DNA of 64,000 nt from an uncultured Eubacteriales bacterium (GCA_900545175.1 UQYF01000002.1:62001-126000), one strand, 5' to 3'. Shown: positions 16,908 through 27,078, counted from the stretch's first letter. The notes: a model not told the origin generated them from the sequence alone. Program-made: numbers and translations.

Positions 16908-16955
16908 GAATATTGTATTACAATTAAGAATAATTGAAGAAAGGCAGATATACCC

Positions 16956-18161
16956 ATGAGCAGTGAAAAAGAACTTACCACCATCCCTGTAGCACCACTC
17001 AAGCTTATCGTTATGGAGAGCTGTGCCGCACTCGGAAAAAAGGTTGATGACTACATTGTGCAGTTCCGCAATGACGCACATAACGAGCACAAGGAAAGCA
17101 TTGAATTCAATGGATACCTTGAAGATTCCTACATCATAGACAGCAAATGCCCTAGATTCGGTTCGGGTGAAGCTAAGGGACAGATTTTAGACTCTGTAAG
17201 AGGAACCGACCTCTATATTCTCACTGATGTATGCAATCACAGCATCACATACAATGTATTTGGACACACCAATTATATGTCACCTGACAATCATTTTCAG
17301 GATTTGAAAAGAATAATTGCGGCAGCAGGTTCACACTGCAAGAGAATAACCGTAATCATGCCTTTTTTATACGAGAGCAGACAGCATAAGCGCTCTAAGC
17401 TTGAATCACTTGATGCCGCTTTAGCACTTCAGGAGCTCACAAAGATGGGAGTAAGCAATATTATCACCTTTGATGCACATGACCCAAGAGTTAACAACTC
17501 TATTCCGCTCCGCGGCTTTGACAATTTCCAGCCGCCTTATCAGTTCATAAAGGCAATCACCAAAAAATTTAAGGATATTACTATCGACAAAGAACACCTG
17601 ATGATAATATCACCTGACGAAGGCGCAATGAGCCGTGCAGTATATTTTTCAAGTGTTCTTGGTGTAGAGCTTGGTATGTTCTATAAAAGACGTGACTATG
17701 CACATGTAGTAAACGGCAAGAACCCTATTGTAGCTCATGAATTTTTAGGAAGCGATGTCACAGGCAAAGATGTCATGGTAATAGATGACATGATTTCATC
17801 CGGAGAGAGCATTCTTGATACTGCAGCCAACCTAAAGCAGCGCGGATGCCGCAGAGTATTTGTCTGCACAACATTCGGTCTTTTCACTGACGGCATGGCG
17901 AAATTTGACGAGTATTATAATAAAGGCTATATATCCGGTGTTGTCACGACAAATCTTACCTATATAAGCGACAATATCAAAGCAAAGCCTTATTTTATCG
18001 AAGCTGATATGAGCAAGTTCCTTGCCAAGATTATAGATGCTCTCAATCATGACAAATCAATCGGCGGACTTATGGATCCTACCGAGAGAATCCATGAACT
18101 TATTGACAATTACAACGAAGAGACGAAGCTTGAGTACGAGAAAGAGCTTGCAGAAAAATAA
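16956..18161 (+). CDS. prs: Ribose-phosphate pyrophosphokinase, long form
   Basis: A 401-residue enzyme that transfers pyrophosphate from ATP to ribose 5-phosphate to give PRPP for nucleotide, His and Trp synthesis. The PRPP-binding loop VIDDMISSGESILD is at about 274-288, and conserved Lys/Arg-rich flexible-loop residues and FDAHDPRV (about 171-178) are present. It is some 80 residues longer than the classical 310-320-residue enzyme, with extra sequence at both ends and a changed N-terminal half. I have met this longer type in clostridial genomes. The start has only a weak site (GAAAGG, about 11 nt upstream). It is the only plus-strand gene in the first 37 kb. Confidence 0.9.
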   Translation: MSSEKELTTIPVAPLKLIVMESCAALGKKVDDYIVQFRNDAHNEHKESIEFNGYLEDSYIIDSKCPRFGSGEAKGQILDSVRGTDLYILTDVCNHSITYNVFGHTNYMSPDNHFQDLKRIIAAAGSHCKRITVIMPFLYESRQHKRSKLESLDAALALQELTKMGVSNIITFDAHDPRVNNSIPLRGFDNFQPPYQFIKAITKKFKDITIDKEHLMIISPDEGAMSRAVYFSSVLGVELGMFYKRRDYAHVVNGKNPIVAHEFLGSDVTGKDVMVIDDMISSGESILDTAANLKQRGCRRVFVCTTFGLFTDGMAKFDEYYNKGYISGVVTTNLTYISDNIKAKPYFIEADMSKFLAKIIDALNHDKSIGGLMDPTERIHELIDNYNEETKLEYEKELAEK

Positions 18162-18184
18162 ATGACCACACAAAGGCGGTCATT
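18161..18184. terminator. Possible shared terminator between prs and pgeF
   Basis: AATGACC and GGTCATT form a 7-bp stem around a 10-nt loop directly after the prs stop and overlapping the pgeF stop. Neither strand has a clear T run. Confidence 0.35.
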
Positions 18185-19064
18185 CATTTATCATCATATA
18201 TCCACACAAGCCTCCGCGCTCTCCTTTAGATGCGCGGTGTGAAAAAAGCAAATCCGGATTACAGCATGTACATATATCCGTGACATGTACATTTCTCTGC
18301 GGTATTCCTGCATGAAGCATATTTATCCTGTTGGCAGCATGGAGATTAAGGTAATACTTTTTCTCCATTGCTGTCTCTTTTTTTAATTTTAATACCTTAT
18401 CAGCATTCTCTTTATATGTGTCGGCAAATTTTAACGCAACATCCTCACCGACCTCATAGCATGCGGCGCATATGGATGGCCCTATAAAAGCCACAATATC
18501 TTCCGGTCTGCTGCCAAACTCTATCCGCATCTTGTCTATGGTCGCCTGTACCATATTATTTACTGTACCGCGCCATCCCGAATGCGAAAGCCCAATCACA
18601 TGCTGACTGCAATCTGCAAAATAAAGCGGCACGCAGTCAGCATAGGCTGTCACAAGCATAAGCCCCGGCACATCAGTCACGAAGCCATCTACATCGTGAA
18701 AGCTTCTTTCCTTTGTAAGCCCCATTCCGGCATGCTCTAGATTAACACGGAGCACGTTGGTTGTATGCGTCTGATGCGAATATACAATATTGTCAGGCTT
18801 AACACCGAACGCATCTGCCATCAGATAATGGTTTTTTCTTACAAATCTTTCGTCATCTCCTTGAGAGAAGCTTAAGTTCATGCTGCTGTATATTCCGCTG
18901 CTGAAGCCTCCAATCCTTGTGGAAAAGCCATGCGTCAACCATTTTTCATCCCTGTATGGTTCGAATTTGATGATAGGTACTACTCGCACCCTGTCTTCTT
19001 CATCTATGTGTTTTTCTTCTATATAAGTCGTCTTTTCTTCATTAAGATACTTTATATCATACAT
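18180..19064 (-). CDS. pgeF: PgeF/YfiH-family (laccase-domain) copper-type purine nucleosidase-like protein
   Basis: A 294-residue member of the DUF152 laccase-domain family. Family members have been reported as purine nucleoside phosphorylase/adenosine deaminase-like enzymes, and YfiH edits the peptidoglycan precursor UDP-MurNAc-Ser. The metal-site blocks are visible: HQTHTTNV near 98, TAYADCVPLYF near 138-148, GLSHSGWRGT near 156-165 and GPSICAACYEVG near 197-208, with a late CTCCNPDLLFSHR block. The first 45 residues are an unusual charged extension before the usual start region. It lies 34 nt after the surface-protein gene and converges with prs. Confidence 0.88.
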   Translation of the reverse strand: MYDIKYLNEEKTTYIEEKHIDEEDRVRVVPIIKFEPYRDEKWLTHGFSTRIGGFSSGIYSSMNLSFSQGDDERFVRKNHYLMADAFGVKPDNIVYSHQTHTTNVLRVNLEHAGMGLTKERSFHDVDGFVTDVPGLMLVTAYADCVPLYFADCSQHVIGLSHSGWRGTVNNMVQATIDKMRIEFGSRPEDIVAFIGPSICAACYEVGEDVALKFADTYKENADKVLKLKKETAMEKKYYLNLHAANRINMLHAGIPQRNVHVTDICTCCNPDLLFSHRASKGERGGLCGYMMINE

Positions 19065-19098
19065 ATTATTCCACCCTCATCATGCTGATTTATGTGTA

Positions 19099-22000
19099 TT
19101 ATTCCTCTTCCTTCTTCACAGCCATTGATTTCTTTTTCTTCCTGCGCGCATGTATAAGCTTTATCATAACTACCAGCGCAATTACTGTGAATGCTCCTGC
19201 TCCGATCATAATATAAAGCATCGGGTCTACAGCTTCATTTACAAGACAGAACTGTGCCTGCGTTCCATGCATTGTCGTCTCAACATAGCTTCCCTTTGTG
19301 TTGTATTCAAGCTCAACCCAGCTGTTTCCGTCAAATACATAAAGCTTTGCTTTTTTATATGGGTTTAAAATTCTTACCGTAATATCATCTGCTGTTACAT
19401 TTGAAATATCGCTTACCGAAAGCTCATATACAACATTTTCCTTCATATCAGCATCGTCTGGAAGCTCCATCCTGCTGCTTGCCACGGTAAGCGTTGTCTT
19501 ATCCGTGAAATTATCCGATATGATTGCATAAGCTCTTCCGCTATCATCTTTCTCACTGCTTGCAACAGATGTCACATTATTCTTGTACTCGCCATTTATG
19601 ACAATGTTTCCGGTCATAATCTGGTCTGACACATCAGGCCACACAACATAATAGCCATCCTTTACCGGTGCTGCCGGGAAATTAAGCTCGGACAATGGCT
19701 TTCCATATGCAAGTGTCTGTCTCTCAACATAAGTATCGTCAACCCTGAATGTCACCTTAAGCTGTTTAAAATCGACAGGAATACCGCGTACTTCAAGGAG
19801 ATTCTCATATTCAATCGGTTCAGCAACCCCTGTATAGCTTATGCCGTCAATACCATGTATTCCATTGTTGACATAGAAATTGCCTGTAACATTATCTTCG
19901 TTTTCCTTTTCCTCATCCTCGTAGGCAGTTGTCTGTCCCGCAATGGCTCCGACTCTTCCGGATTCAGCTTCGAGGTTGACCATTGAATAGCATCCTCTTA
20001 TGATATTTCCATAACCGGCTATTCCTCCGACATACTTATTCGCCGAAACCGAACAGAGTGCATATGAATCTACTATCATCGACAGTGACTGTCCGCATAC
20101 ACCTCCTGCATAACCGCCTTCACTGCTCTTGACACTTCCGAATGATCTAGCCTGTCTTATTATTCCAAGCTTCATATAGCCGGCGATACCACCTGCACCA
20201 TCCTTTTTAGAAGTAATATAGCCATTATTCTTACAGTTATTTATAATACATTTTGTTAGGTAACGGCTTCCAAGACTTATATCCTTCTTTCCTGCGGCAT
20301 TATCTTCAAGGTCATCACTATCTACAGCCATTGAACCGGCAATTCCTCCGACATTGATGTCTGCCGAAACATCTCCGACATTGTTACAGCCGTCAACTCT
20401 TCCTGTAGTCTCAGCATTTATCTCCTCATCTGACACATCGTCATAAATCTGTTCCGTGTCAAGCTCAATATATGCTTCAACCTTGTCTAATATAAGATTA
20501 AATATCTCATTTACTTTGTCATTTATCTGCTGCAAATCCTGATTTACAATATCCGAATGCACTGATGCATCGTCATTGAGCTTAGAAATTCCTGCCGATA
20601 TGCTCTTTACTTCGTTATACAGCTCATCCCTGTGTGTATTAAAATCTGCCGAAAGCCTTGTAAAACGCACATCAGACTGCGCATTAAGATATGTAAATAT
20701 GTTCTTTATTCCATTGAATGCAGCATTCGCATGTGTAACAGCGTTCTGCACTTCATTTGCGGCATTCTCTATATCTTTACCTGCAGCGTCACCTGCATTT
20801 TCGAAGTATGGCTTCAATATATCCGCTATTTTGTTAATTCCATCTGCAACATCACCGGCAGCATTTGACATATCCTCTGCATTCTTTAAAATGTCGACTA
20901 CGGACTCCACTACGGCCTTTAAATCATCCTCAGTCAGTTCATCAAAGCTCTTGTAATTTCCGTCAATGTCCTTAAGAATTTTATCTATATCCTGCCATGA
21001 GCCGTTCCCGACAGAATTATTAAATCTGTCTATCGCATCCTCAATCTGCTTTACAGCCGCATCATATTTTTCCTTGTCACCACTGTTAGCATTAAGCTGA
21101 CCTGAAATATCAATGTCATCACTCAGTTTTTTTATCCACTCTGCCATTTTATTCATGCTGTCCATTGAAGCAGTGAAGGAATCAATAACTGCCGGCATGG
21201 AATCGGATACATATTCTATCCTCTCGACAATCATATCCATCTGATCAAGATTGCTGTTTACAAATGAAGATACTTCATCTGCCATAATGTGTCCTGTATC
21301 GACAGCTTTGTCGGCATTCGTTATGAGGTCAGCAAAGTCATCATGTATTGCGTTTTTGCTGTCCGTCATATCATCAAAGGTTTTATTGATTAAGTCATGG
21401 AGTTCGTCGACCGAGCTTCTTATTTTTTCTGCCTCAACAACCTCTATATAAGGCTCCATCTGACCGACTATTCCTCCGACATCCTTTCGTCCGTATACCT
21501 TTCCTGTGTTGACACTCGCCGTTACAATTCCCGACTGTCTTCCGGCAATTCCGCCGATATTATACCCGACATGCTCATATCCTATCTGTCCTGTATTATT
21601 GCTTGATGCAATAATTCCATCTGAAAATCCCGAAATTCCACCTGCGTCAACACCGCTTCTTATGCTGGTCTTATCATCGTCTGTAAGGCTTCCTATAAGG
21701 TTAGAGCTGTTCTCATCCTCATATTCTACCCATGCACTGTCATCATTCACTCCTGCGTTGTTGGTACAGTTGGTTATTATTCCATGATTTATTCCTGTAA
21801 TTCCGCCTGTATAGTATGAGCCTGTTATTCTTCCGCTCACACTGCACCTTTTTATAATTCCGGTGCTCTTATTGAAAGCCGCTATGCCGCCTATAGTTCT
21901 TTTTCCGTTGACCGTACCTTCAAATGTACAGTTCTTGATTGTTCCATAGTTGCTGCCTACAATTCCTCCGACACACTCCTGCTCATCAAGTGCAGCTATA

Positions 22001-22437
22001 TTTCCTTTTACGTTAAGGCTGTCAATAACACCCTGTTCCTCGACATATCTGAACAAAGCTGTCACATAGCCCTCTCCTGTAAAACTGATTCCCGATATCG
22101 TATATCCGTTACCGTCAAAATATCCGTCAAATACAGGAACCATAACCAGCTCTCTGCCTGTGAAATCAAGGTCATTCATAAGCTCAACTCTCTTATTCAT
22201 TGACCATGAATCTATATAACAGTTAGCTGAAAGCTCTAAAAAATCATCAACAGTTGATATGTATATTGTCTCTGTATTATCCTGATTTTCCCCATTTTCA
22301 TCCTGCACTTCATCCTGGGCATATACAGTAAATACACTCATATATGGAGCACTCCCAGCTGCCAACACTGTTGCAAGAGCATATAATCCAAGCCTTTTTA
22401 ATATGGTTTTAATTCTATTCCTGCTTTTCATCTTCAT
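19099..22437 (-). CDS. Giant anchored surface protein: GLUG-like repeats split by a long coiled coil
   Basis: About 1112 residues, not assignable to a known function. From the N-terminus: a signal peptide with a basic start (about 1-42, ending near VYAQ); Gly-rich beta repeats of the form VGGIxGxNxGxIxxC (about 80-330); a long helical, probably coiled-coil region rich in Asp, Asn and Ile (about 335-660); more GLUG-like repeats (about 670-880); a WPD-containing beta domain (about 900-960); a membrane helix (IMIGAGAFTVIALVVMI) and a RRKKKK tail. The ATG at 22437 is chosen for AGGAGG 6 nt upstream; it overlaps the MMPL stop by 23 nt. The coupling suggests a partnership with that transporter. Confidence 0.8.
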   Translation of the reverse strand: MKMKSRNRIKTILKRLGLYALATVLAAGSAPYMSVFTVYAQDEVQDENGENQDNTETIYISTVDDFLELSANCYIDSWSMNKRVELMNDLDFTGRELVMVPVFDGYFDGNGYTISGISFTGEGYVTALFRYVEEQGVIDSLNVKGNIAALDEQECVGGIVGSNYGTIKNCTFEGTVNGKRTIGGIAAFNKSTGIIKRCSVSGRITGSYYTGGITGINHGIITNCTNNAGVNDDSAWVEYEDENSSNLIGSLTDDDKTSIRSGVDAGGISGFSDGIIASSNNTGQIGYEHVGYNIGGIAGRQSGIVTASVNTGKVYGRKDVGGIVGQMEPYIEVVEAEKIRSSVDELHDLINKTFDDMTDSKNAIHDDFADLITNADKAVDTGHIMADEVSSFVNSNLDQMDMIVERIEYVSDSMPAVIDSFTASMDSMNKMAEWIKKLSDDIDISGQLNANSGDKEKYDAAVKQIEDAIDRFNNSVGNGSWQDIDKILKDIDGNYKSFDELTEDDLKAVVESVVDILKNAEDMSNAAGDVADGINKIADILKPYFENAGDAAGKDIENAANEVQNAVTHANAAFNGIKNIFTYLNAQSDVRFTRLSADFNTHRDELYNEVKSISAGISKLNDDASVHSDIVNQDLQQINDKVNEIFNLILDKVEAYIELDTEQIYDDVSDEEINAETTGRVDGCNNVGDVSADINVGGIAGSMAVDSDDLEDNAAGKKDISLGSRYLTKCIINNCKNNGYITSKKDGAGGIAGYMKLGIIRQARSFGSVKSSEGGYAGGVCGQSLSMIVDSYALCSVSANKYVGGIAGYGNIIRGCYSMVNLEAESGRVGAIAGQTTAYEDEEKENEDNVTGNFYVNNGIHGIDGISYTGVAEPIEYENLLEVRGIPVDFKQLKVTFRVDDTYVERQTLAYGKPLSELNFPAAPVKDGYYVVWPDVSDQIMTGNIVINGEYKNNVTSVASSEKDDSGRAYAIISDNFTDKTTLTVASSRMELPDDADMKENVVYELSVSDISNVTADDITVRILNPYKKAKLYVFDGNSWVELEYNTKGSYVETTMHGTQAQFCLVNEAVDPMLYIMIGAGAFTVIALVVMIKLIHARRKKKKSMAVKKEEE

Positions 22438-24895
22438 TCTGTGCCTCCTGCCTTGTATCATCCTCCTGCTTCCGCTCTATATTGCCTGCACTTACGAACA
22501 GATTTGCATTTCCTCTTATGAATCCATGCATCTCACCGACAATACTGCCCTCAACCTGACCACTCACTATTCCGTCAACACGGATAAGACCTGTTGTCTT
22601 TTCCATTTTAAGAGGTATCGATACAGCAAATGATGTCTTTTCAATGACCTTCTCTCCAAGAAGAAGAATCTGTGGCAATGCAAACATAACTATAATAATA
22701 GATATAATTGTTCCTCGTCCAAGACACTGTCCGATTCCGCAAATCGCACCATCAGATGACATCCGGCCGATAAGTATTCCTGCAAGTGCAAGCATGGTTC
22801 CTGACGTAACAATAGTCGGAAATGCGAAGTTCATAGTCTCAATAATTGCCTGTTCCTTGCTCATCTTATCCTTAAGCTCCATATAACGTCCTGAAATAAC
22901 TATCGCATAGTCGATGTTGGCACCCATCTGGATTGAACTTACGATAAGATAACTCATAAAGAAAAGATTTTTACTCTGCAATGCCGGGAATGAAAAGTTA
23001 ATCCATATAGCTCCCTGAATTACAAGAATAAGAAGTACAGGCATTCCGGCTGATTTGAACGTGAACAAAAGCACGACAAGAACAGCAAGAATTGAGACAA
23101 CATTAACAACAGTATTATCAACCTGGAATGTCTTATATAAGTCATACTGGCTCATAGATTCTCCCGGAACAAGCACTTCATCCTCCGGATAGTACACTCC
23201 TGCCATATCGTGCATCTTGTCAAGAAATGCGAATGTCTCATCACCTTCCTCAGGAAGATTAAGATATACCAAGATACGGCTGTAATTTTCTCCCTGAAGC
23301 TGATCCTTTGCAACCTTCATAAGTGTATGTGCATTTTCAAGTGTATCCATAAGAGCATCATCTAATGTCACATATCCTTCATCTACCTCGTCATAAAGGA
23401 ACATTATCATATCTATAAGAGGTACACTGTAATTTGACAGACCATTCACAAGCTTGGCATAGTTTTCATCATTGACAGCATAAGCCATATATAATAGCTC
23501 CGCAACCTCGTAGTCAAGCTCTAAAAGCTCTGAAAACTCTCTTATCGTGAGCTTATCCGCAAGCATGTAACCATCCATCGCCTCTGTATTTGCAAGCCCC
23601 ATGCATGAGTCAACCTCACTGCAGGCTTCAAGGTCATTGATAAGCCTGGCCTCCTTATCGTAGCTTCCGGCGGGTATCGTTAATGCAACCATGTTCGATG
23701 AGCCGAAGCTCTCCTCAATCATCTCATCTACAATCTGCGAATCACCCTTAATAGGTGTCTCAATCTGTGAATAGCCATATACATAAGGACATTTCGATGA
23801 AATAAAATATGCCACAACAATAAGTCCTACAAAAATAACAGGCATCACATATCTTGTCCTGTAAGCGAATTTTCCGACAAAAGGAATCTTTGGAATAAAG
23901 CTCTTATGCTTTGTCTTATCCATCAGCCTGCCAAAAATCATTAAAAGTCCCGGCATGAGAAGGAATACTGAGAGAAGGCTTAAGAAGATAGCTCTTATAA
24001 GACACAGTGCCATATCCCTGCCTATACCAAACTGCATGAACATCATTGCAACAAGACCGCCTATTGTCGTAAGCGAGCTTGATGCAATCTCAGGAATAGC
24101 CTTGCTGAGTGCTACAATATCCGCCTCTCTTGTCGGAAGCTTCTCATGTTCTTCTTTATATCTGTTACAGAATATAATTGCGTAATCGATTGACAATGCA
24201 AGCTGTAGTACGACTGTTACGGAATTAGACACGAATGAAATGGTTCCCATAATAAAATTCGTACCGTTAGTTATAAGCATTGAAGCTACGAATGTCAGAA
24301 GCAGAACCGGCACCTCCGCCCATGTCTGCGAAGTGATTAAAAGAACTGTAACAACGATAACGGCAACAAGCACTGTTATAACAGACATCTCACTTGCAAT
24401 CTGCTCAGCCGATGCATCTCCCATTGTCGTAGATACGTATATATCATATCCCGAAAGCTTATCTTCAAGCTCCGCAAGTGCGTCAAGAGCCCTATCATCC
24501 GTCTCAGGATAGTTAAATGTCACATCATACAGAGCTGAGAAATTATTATAGTGATCTGTCGTCTCATCAAATGTAAGCATGACAACAGAATCCATATTCT
24601 CTATCATGTCAGATATCTCACATGCTGTTTCATATGTAACATTCGTCACCATTATCTTAGCCGAGCCATATGTTATGAACTCATCCTCCATTCGGCTAAG
24701 TCCCTTGCTGGTCTCTGTGGATTCAGGCAGGTATGCCGAAAGTGCATTTTCCACCTTCACCCAGCTGCTTGAAAACAACGAAAAGATAATCGCAATACCA
24801 AATATCAGGAAGAAAAGATTTCTCCTATCAACGATGAAGGTTGCAACTTTAATCATGAAGCTCTCATCTTCTTTTTCCTTCATTTTCTTGCTCAT
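22415..24895 (-). CDS. MMPL/RND-family transporter
   Basis: An 826-residue polytopic protein of the MMPL branch of the RND superfamily. It has two repeats, each with one helix, a large extracytoplasmic loop and five helices: helix 1 at about 28-48, the first membrane block about 170-340, a helix near 355-372, and the second block about 610-760. The intramembrane motif SIDYAIIFCNRY is in the first half and ANIDYAIVISGRY in the second, giving the Asp-Tyr pair expected for proton coupling. The C-terminal 60 residues form a small Gly/Val-rich soluble part (VDGIVSGQVEGSIVGEMHG). AAAGGAG precedes the ATG. Known relatives export lipids or peptides; the substrate here is unknown. Confidence 0.88.
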   Translation of the reverse strand: MSKKMKEKEDESFMIKVATFIVDRRNLFFLIFGIAIIFSLFSSSWVKVENALSAYLPESTETSKGLSRMEDEFITYGSAKIMVTNVTYETACEISDMIENMDSVVMLTFDETTDHYNNFSALYDVTFNYPETDDRALDALAELEDKLSGYDIYVSTTMGDASAEQIASEMSVITVLVAVIVVTVLLITSQTWAEVPVLLLTFVASMLITNGTNFIMGTISFVSNSVTVVLQLALSIDYAIIFCNRYKEEHEKLPTREADIVALSKAIPEIASSSLTTIGGLVAMMFMQFGIGRDMALCLIRAIFLSLLSVFLLMPGLLMIFGRLMDKTKHKSFIPKIPFVGKFAYRTRYVMPVIFVGLIVVAYFISSKCPYVYGYSQIETPIKGDSQIVDEMIEESFGSSNMVALTIPAGSYDKEARLINDLEACSEVDSCMGLANTEAMDGYMLADKLTIREFSELLELDYEVAELLYMAYAVNDENYAKLVNGLSNYSVPLIDMIMFLYDEVDEGYVTLDDALMDTLENAHTLMKVAKDQLQGENYSRILVYLNLPEEGDETFAFLDKMHDMAGVYYPEDEVLVPGESMSQYDLYKTFQVDNTVVNVVSILAVLVVLLFTFKSAGMPVLLILVIQGAIWINFSFPALQSKNLFFMSYLIVSSIQMGANIDYAIVISGRYMELKDKMSKEQAIIETMNFAFPTIVTSGTMLALAGILIGRMSSDGAICGIGQCLGRGTIISIIIVMFALPQILLLGEKVIEKTSFAVSIPLKMEKTTGLIRVDGIVSGQVEGSIVGEMHGFIRGNANLFVSAGNIERKQEDDTRQEAQNEDEKQE

Positions 24896-25007
24896 TTGTG
24901 CTTCTTCTCCTTTATATCTAAAATATATAGTGCAAATGTATTATAAACCTGTCAATATAATGATTACAAATTAAAAATCAATAAAAATATTATAACCTTC
25001 CATAATC

Positions 25008-25029
25008 AAAAAGGAAGCACAAGGCTTCC
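25008..25029 (-). terminator. Terminator of the ffh-to-yraN gene series
   Basis: GGAAGC and GCTTCC pair around a 5-nt loop directly after the yraN stop and are followed on the minus strand by TTTTT. Confidence 0.85.
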
Positions 25030-25389
25030 CTATCTGCACATATCAAATGCATTCTCTATATGCTCTATATTTCCATCCCCATATATACCTATGACATCAA
25101 AACGGCATATAGTATCATCGCTGTAATGATGCATTGCAAAGTGCAGTGATGCTGCCCTGCATATTTTCCGTCTCTTTCCATATCCAACAGCTTCAAAAGG
25201 CGTTCCGTATTCATCACTGCTTCTGTATTTCACTTCGCAGTACACTAAGATTTTTTCAGGACTTCCTGCAATAATGTCTATCTCTCCAAGCTTGTTTTGA
25301 TAATTCCGCTCAAATATCTCATACCCTTTGCCAGTAAGATACCTACATGCAATATCCTCATACATGCTCCCGATTCTTCTTGTATCCAA
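25030..25389 (-). CDS. YraN-family (UPF0102) predicted endonuclease
   Basis: A 119-residue member of the UPF0102 family with a Holliday-junction-resolvase-like fold. The nuclease motif is intact: GEIDIIA followed by YCEVKYRSS (Asp, then Glu-x-Lys). It begins with the family's RRIGSMYEDIACRYL helix. The start is a TTG at 25389: GGGGAG lies upstream and it begins one base after the MATE stop. A second TTG at 25410 would lie inside that gene. yraN commonly follows rnhB, as here, though separated by ylqG, ylqH and a MATE gene. The cellular role is unproven. Confidence 0.88.
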   Translation of the reverse strand: MDTRRIGSMYEDIACRYLTGKGYEIFERNYQNKLGEIDIIAGSPEKILVYCEVKYRSSDEYGTPFEAVGYGKRRKICRAASLHFAMHHYSDDTICRFDVIGIYGDGNIEHIENAFDMCR

Positions 25390-25390
25390 T

Positions 25391-26734
25391 CTACAGCTCC
25401 CCTCTTCCAAGCTTCACCATATTGCGTACAAGCAGTGGAACTTCTAACAACAGCATAAAAACCCAGCCCCAGAAATTAGACCATGCAAGTGCATAAAAGC
25501 CTTTGCCCATCATGCTTATAAGGATATGAGCAGCTATTACACGCACACCCATATTGGTTATTGTACTTATAAGCGTAACCTTCAGATCTCCCATGCCCCT
25601 AAAGAAGCCCTGCACAATATTAGTCAGTGCCGGCATTATGTACATAAATGCTATTATTTTAAGATATGAGACACCTAAAGCCACAACCTCCGCACTGTCC
25701 TCAGTCACAAATAATCTCATGAGCGGCTGTGCCAAAAAATATACAGCAACGCTCACTGCAGCAGAGAATATTATCTCCATTATGATACCGCATCTGTAGC
25801 CCTTTTTTACACGCCCAACATCTCCGGCTCCTCTGTTCTGTGCGATAAAAGTCGTAGTAGCATGAGCTATATTCCCCTCCGGTGACAGGACAAAATCATC
25901 CACACGGTTAATTGCCGTAAATGCTGCAATGAACGCAACACCCTGCACATTTATTATTGCCTGCACAAGAATTTTTCCGAGCTGGACGCACATCTGCTGC
26001 AAAGCACTTGTTATACCATACGAAAATGTTCTCCAGAGAATTCTTCTCTCAAATACAAACCATTTTTTCCCAAGGCACAGCATCGGAACCTTGAGCTTGA
26101 CATATACGCCGCAGCAAATACAACACAGCGCTTCAGACAGAACTGTTGCAATGGCACTTCCCATAACTCCAAGTCTTAATGTCACAACAAAAAGCAAATC
26201 CCCGGCAACATTTAAAAATGCGCTTATAACCAGAAAATAAAGAGGTGTCTTGCTGTCACCGAGAGCTCTTAGTGTATTCGCAAGAAAATTATATACAAAA
26301 GTAAAAATAAGTCCAAGGAACACAACTCTTAAATATATTGCCGCACTTCCTATTATCTCCTCCGGCGAATTTATAAGCCGCAATATCGGCACAGCCAGAA
26401 CAATCATGAAAAATGCTATAAGTATTGAGAAAATCAATCCACCTATAAGAGTAGTACTTATCTGTTTCTCAAGATTCTTCATATCCTTGGCACCGTACAA
26501 GGTACTCATAAGTATACCCGCACCCATGCACATACCACTGATAAAAAGTATAGCCATATTCATTATAGGGCCGGCAGTACCCACCGCAGCCAATGCTCCA
26601 TCCCCCACAAACTGTCCAACAATTATAGAATCCGTAGCATTATATAAAATCTGAAACAGATTTCCGAGTATAAGCGGTATCGCAAATGCTGTCATCTGTG
26701 GCATTATTCTGCCTTTTGTCATATCCTTTGCCAT
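25391..26734 (-). CDS. MATE-family multidrug/cation antiporter
   Basis: A 447-residue inner-membrane exporter of the MATE (NorM/DinF-like) family with about 12 hydrophobic helices arranged as two homologous halves. Family features include the N-terminal IPLILGNLFQILYNATDSIIVGQFVG segment region and a second-half AAFTAINRVDDF block. AGAGGAA precedes the ATG. It lies 12 nt after the FlhB-like gene and ends one base before yraN, so it is part of the long rnhB operon. Substrate not predictable. Confidence 0.92.
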   Translation of the reverse strand: MAKDMTKGRIMPQMTAFAIPLILGNLFQILYNATDSIIVGQFVGDGALAAVGTAGPIMNMAILFISGMCMGAGILMSTLYGAKDMKNLEKQISTTLIGGLIFSILIAFFMIVLAVPILRLINSPEEIIGSAAIYLRVVFLGLIFTFVYNFLANTLRALGDSKTPLYFLVISAFLNVAGDLLFVVTLRLGVMGSAIATVLSEALCCICCGVYVKLKVPMLCLGKKWFVFERRILWRTFSYGITSALQQMCVQLGKILVQAIINVQGVAFIAAFTAINRVDDFVLSPEGNIAHATTTFIAQNRGAGDVGRVKKGYRCGIIMEIIFSAAVSVAVYFLAQPLMRLFVTEDSAEVVALGVSYLKIIAFMYIMPALTNIVQGFFRGMGDLKVTLISTITNMGVRVIAAHILISMMGKGFYALAWSNFWGWVFMLLLEVPLLVRNMVKLGRGEL

Positions 26735-26746
26735 AATATATTCCTC

Positions 26747-27049
26747 TTACTGTTTTCTTTTTGCCGAATCTAGTTTTCCTTTTATCTTATCCATACTGTC
26801 TACAAAGATAAGTATATCTGCCACAACTTTATACAGCTCCGGCGGAATCGTATCACCGATTTCAAGGCGCATAAGAGTATCTGACAGCTCACTGTCCTCA
26901 TACAGCGGTACATCGTTTTCCTTGGCTGTCTCAATAATCTTATCTGCCACATATCCTCTTCCGGCTGCAACAATGGCAGGGGCTGTTGTACCCGGTTCGT
27001 AGGTAAGTGCTATCGCCTGTCTGTTTCTGAAATCATCCTTTTCACTCAT
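26747..27049 (-). CDS. FlhB C-terminal-domain-like protein (YlqH)
   Basis: 100 residues matching the cytoplasmic C-terminal domain of FlhB/YscU export-switch proteins without the membrane part. The conserved strand AIALTYEPGTTAPAIVAAGRG and the VPLYEDSELSDTLMRLEIGDTIPPELYKVVA block are clear. The autocleavage NPTH motif lies at the N-terminal edge of the full-length domain and is not present here. The position next to the ylqG-like gene and downstream of rnhB matches ylqG-ylqH of B. subtilis. It may interact with the flagellar export machinery; no other flagellar genes are in the window. Confidence 0.85.
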   Translation of the reverse strand: MSEKDDFRNRQAIALTYEPGTTAPAIVAAGRGYVADKIIETAKENDVPLYEDSELSDTLMRLEIGDTIPPELYKVVADILIFVDSMDKIKGKLDSAKRKQ

Positions 27050-27078
27050 GCTGACACCTCATCTCCACGACATATTTT

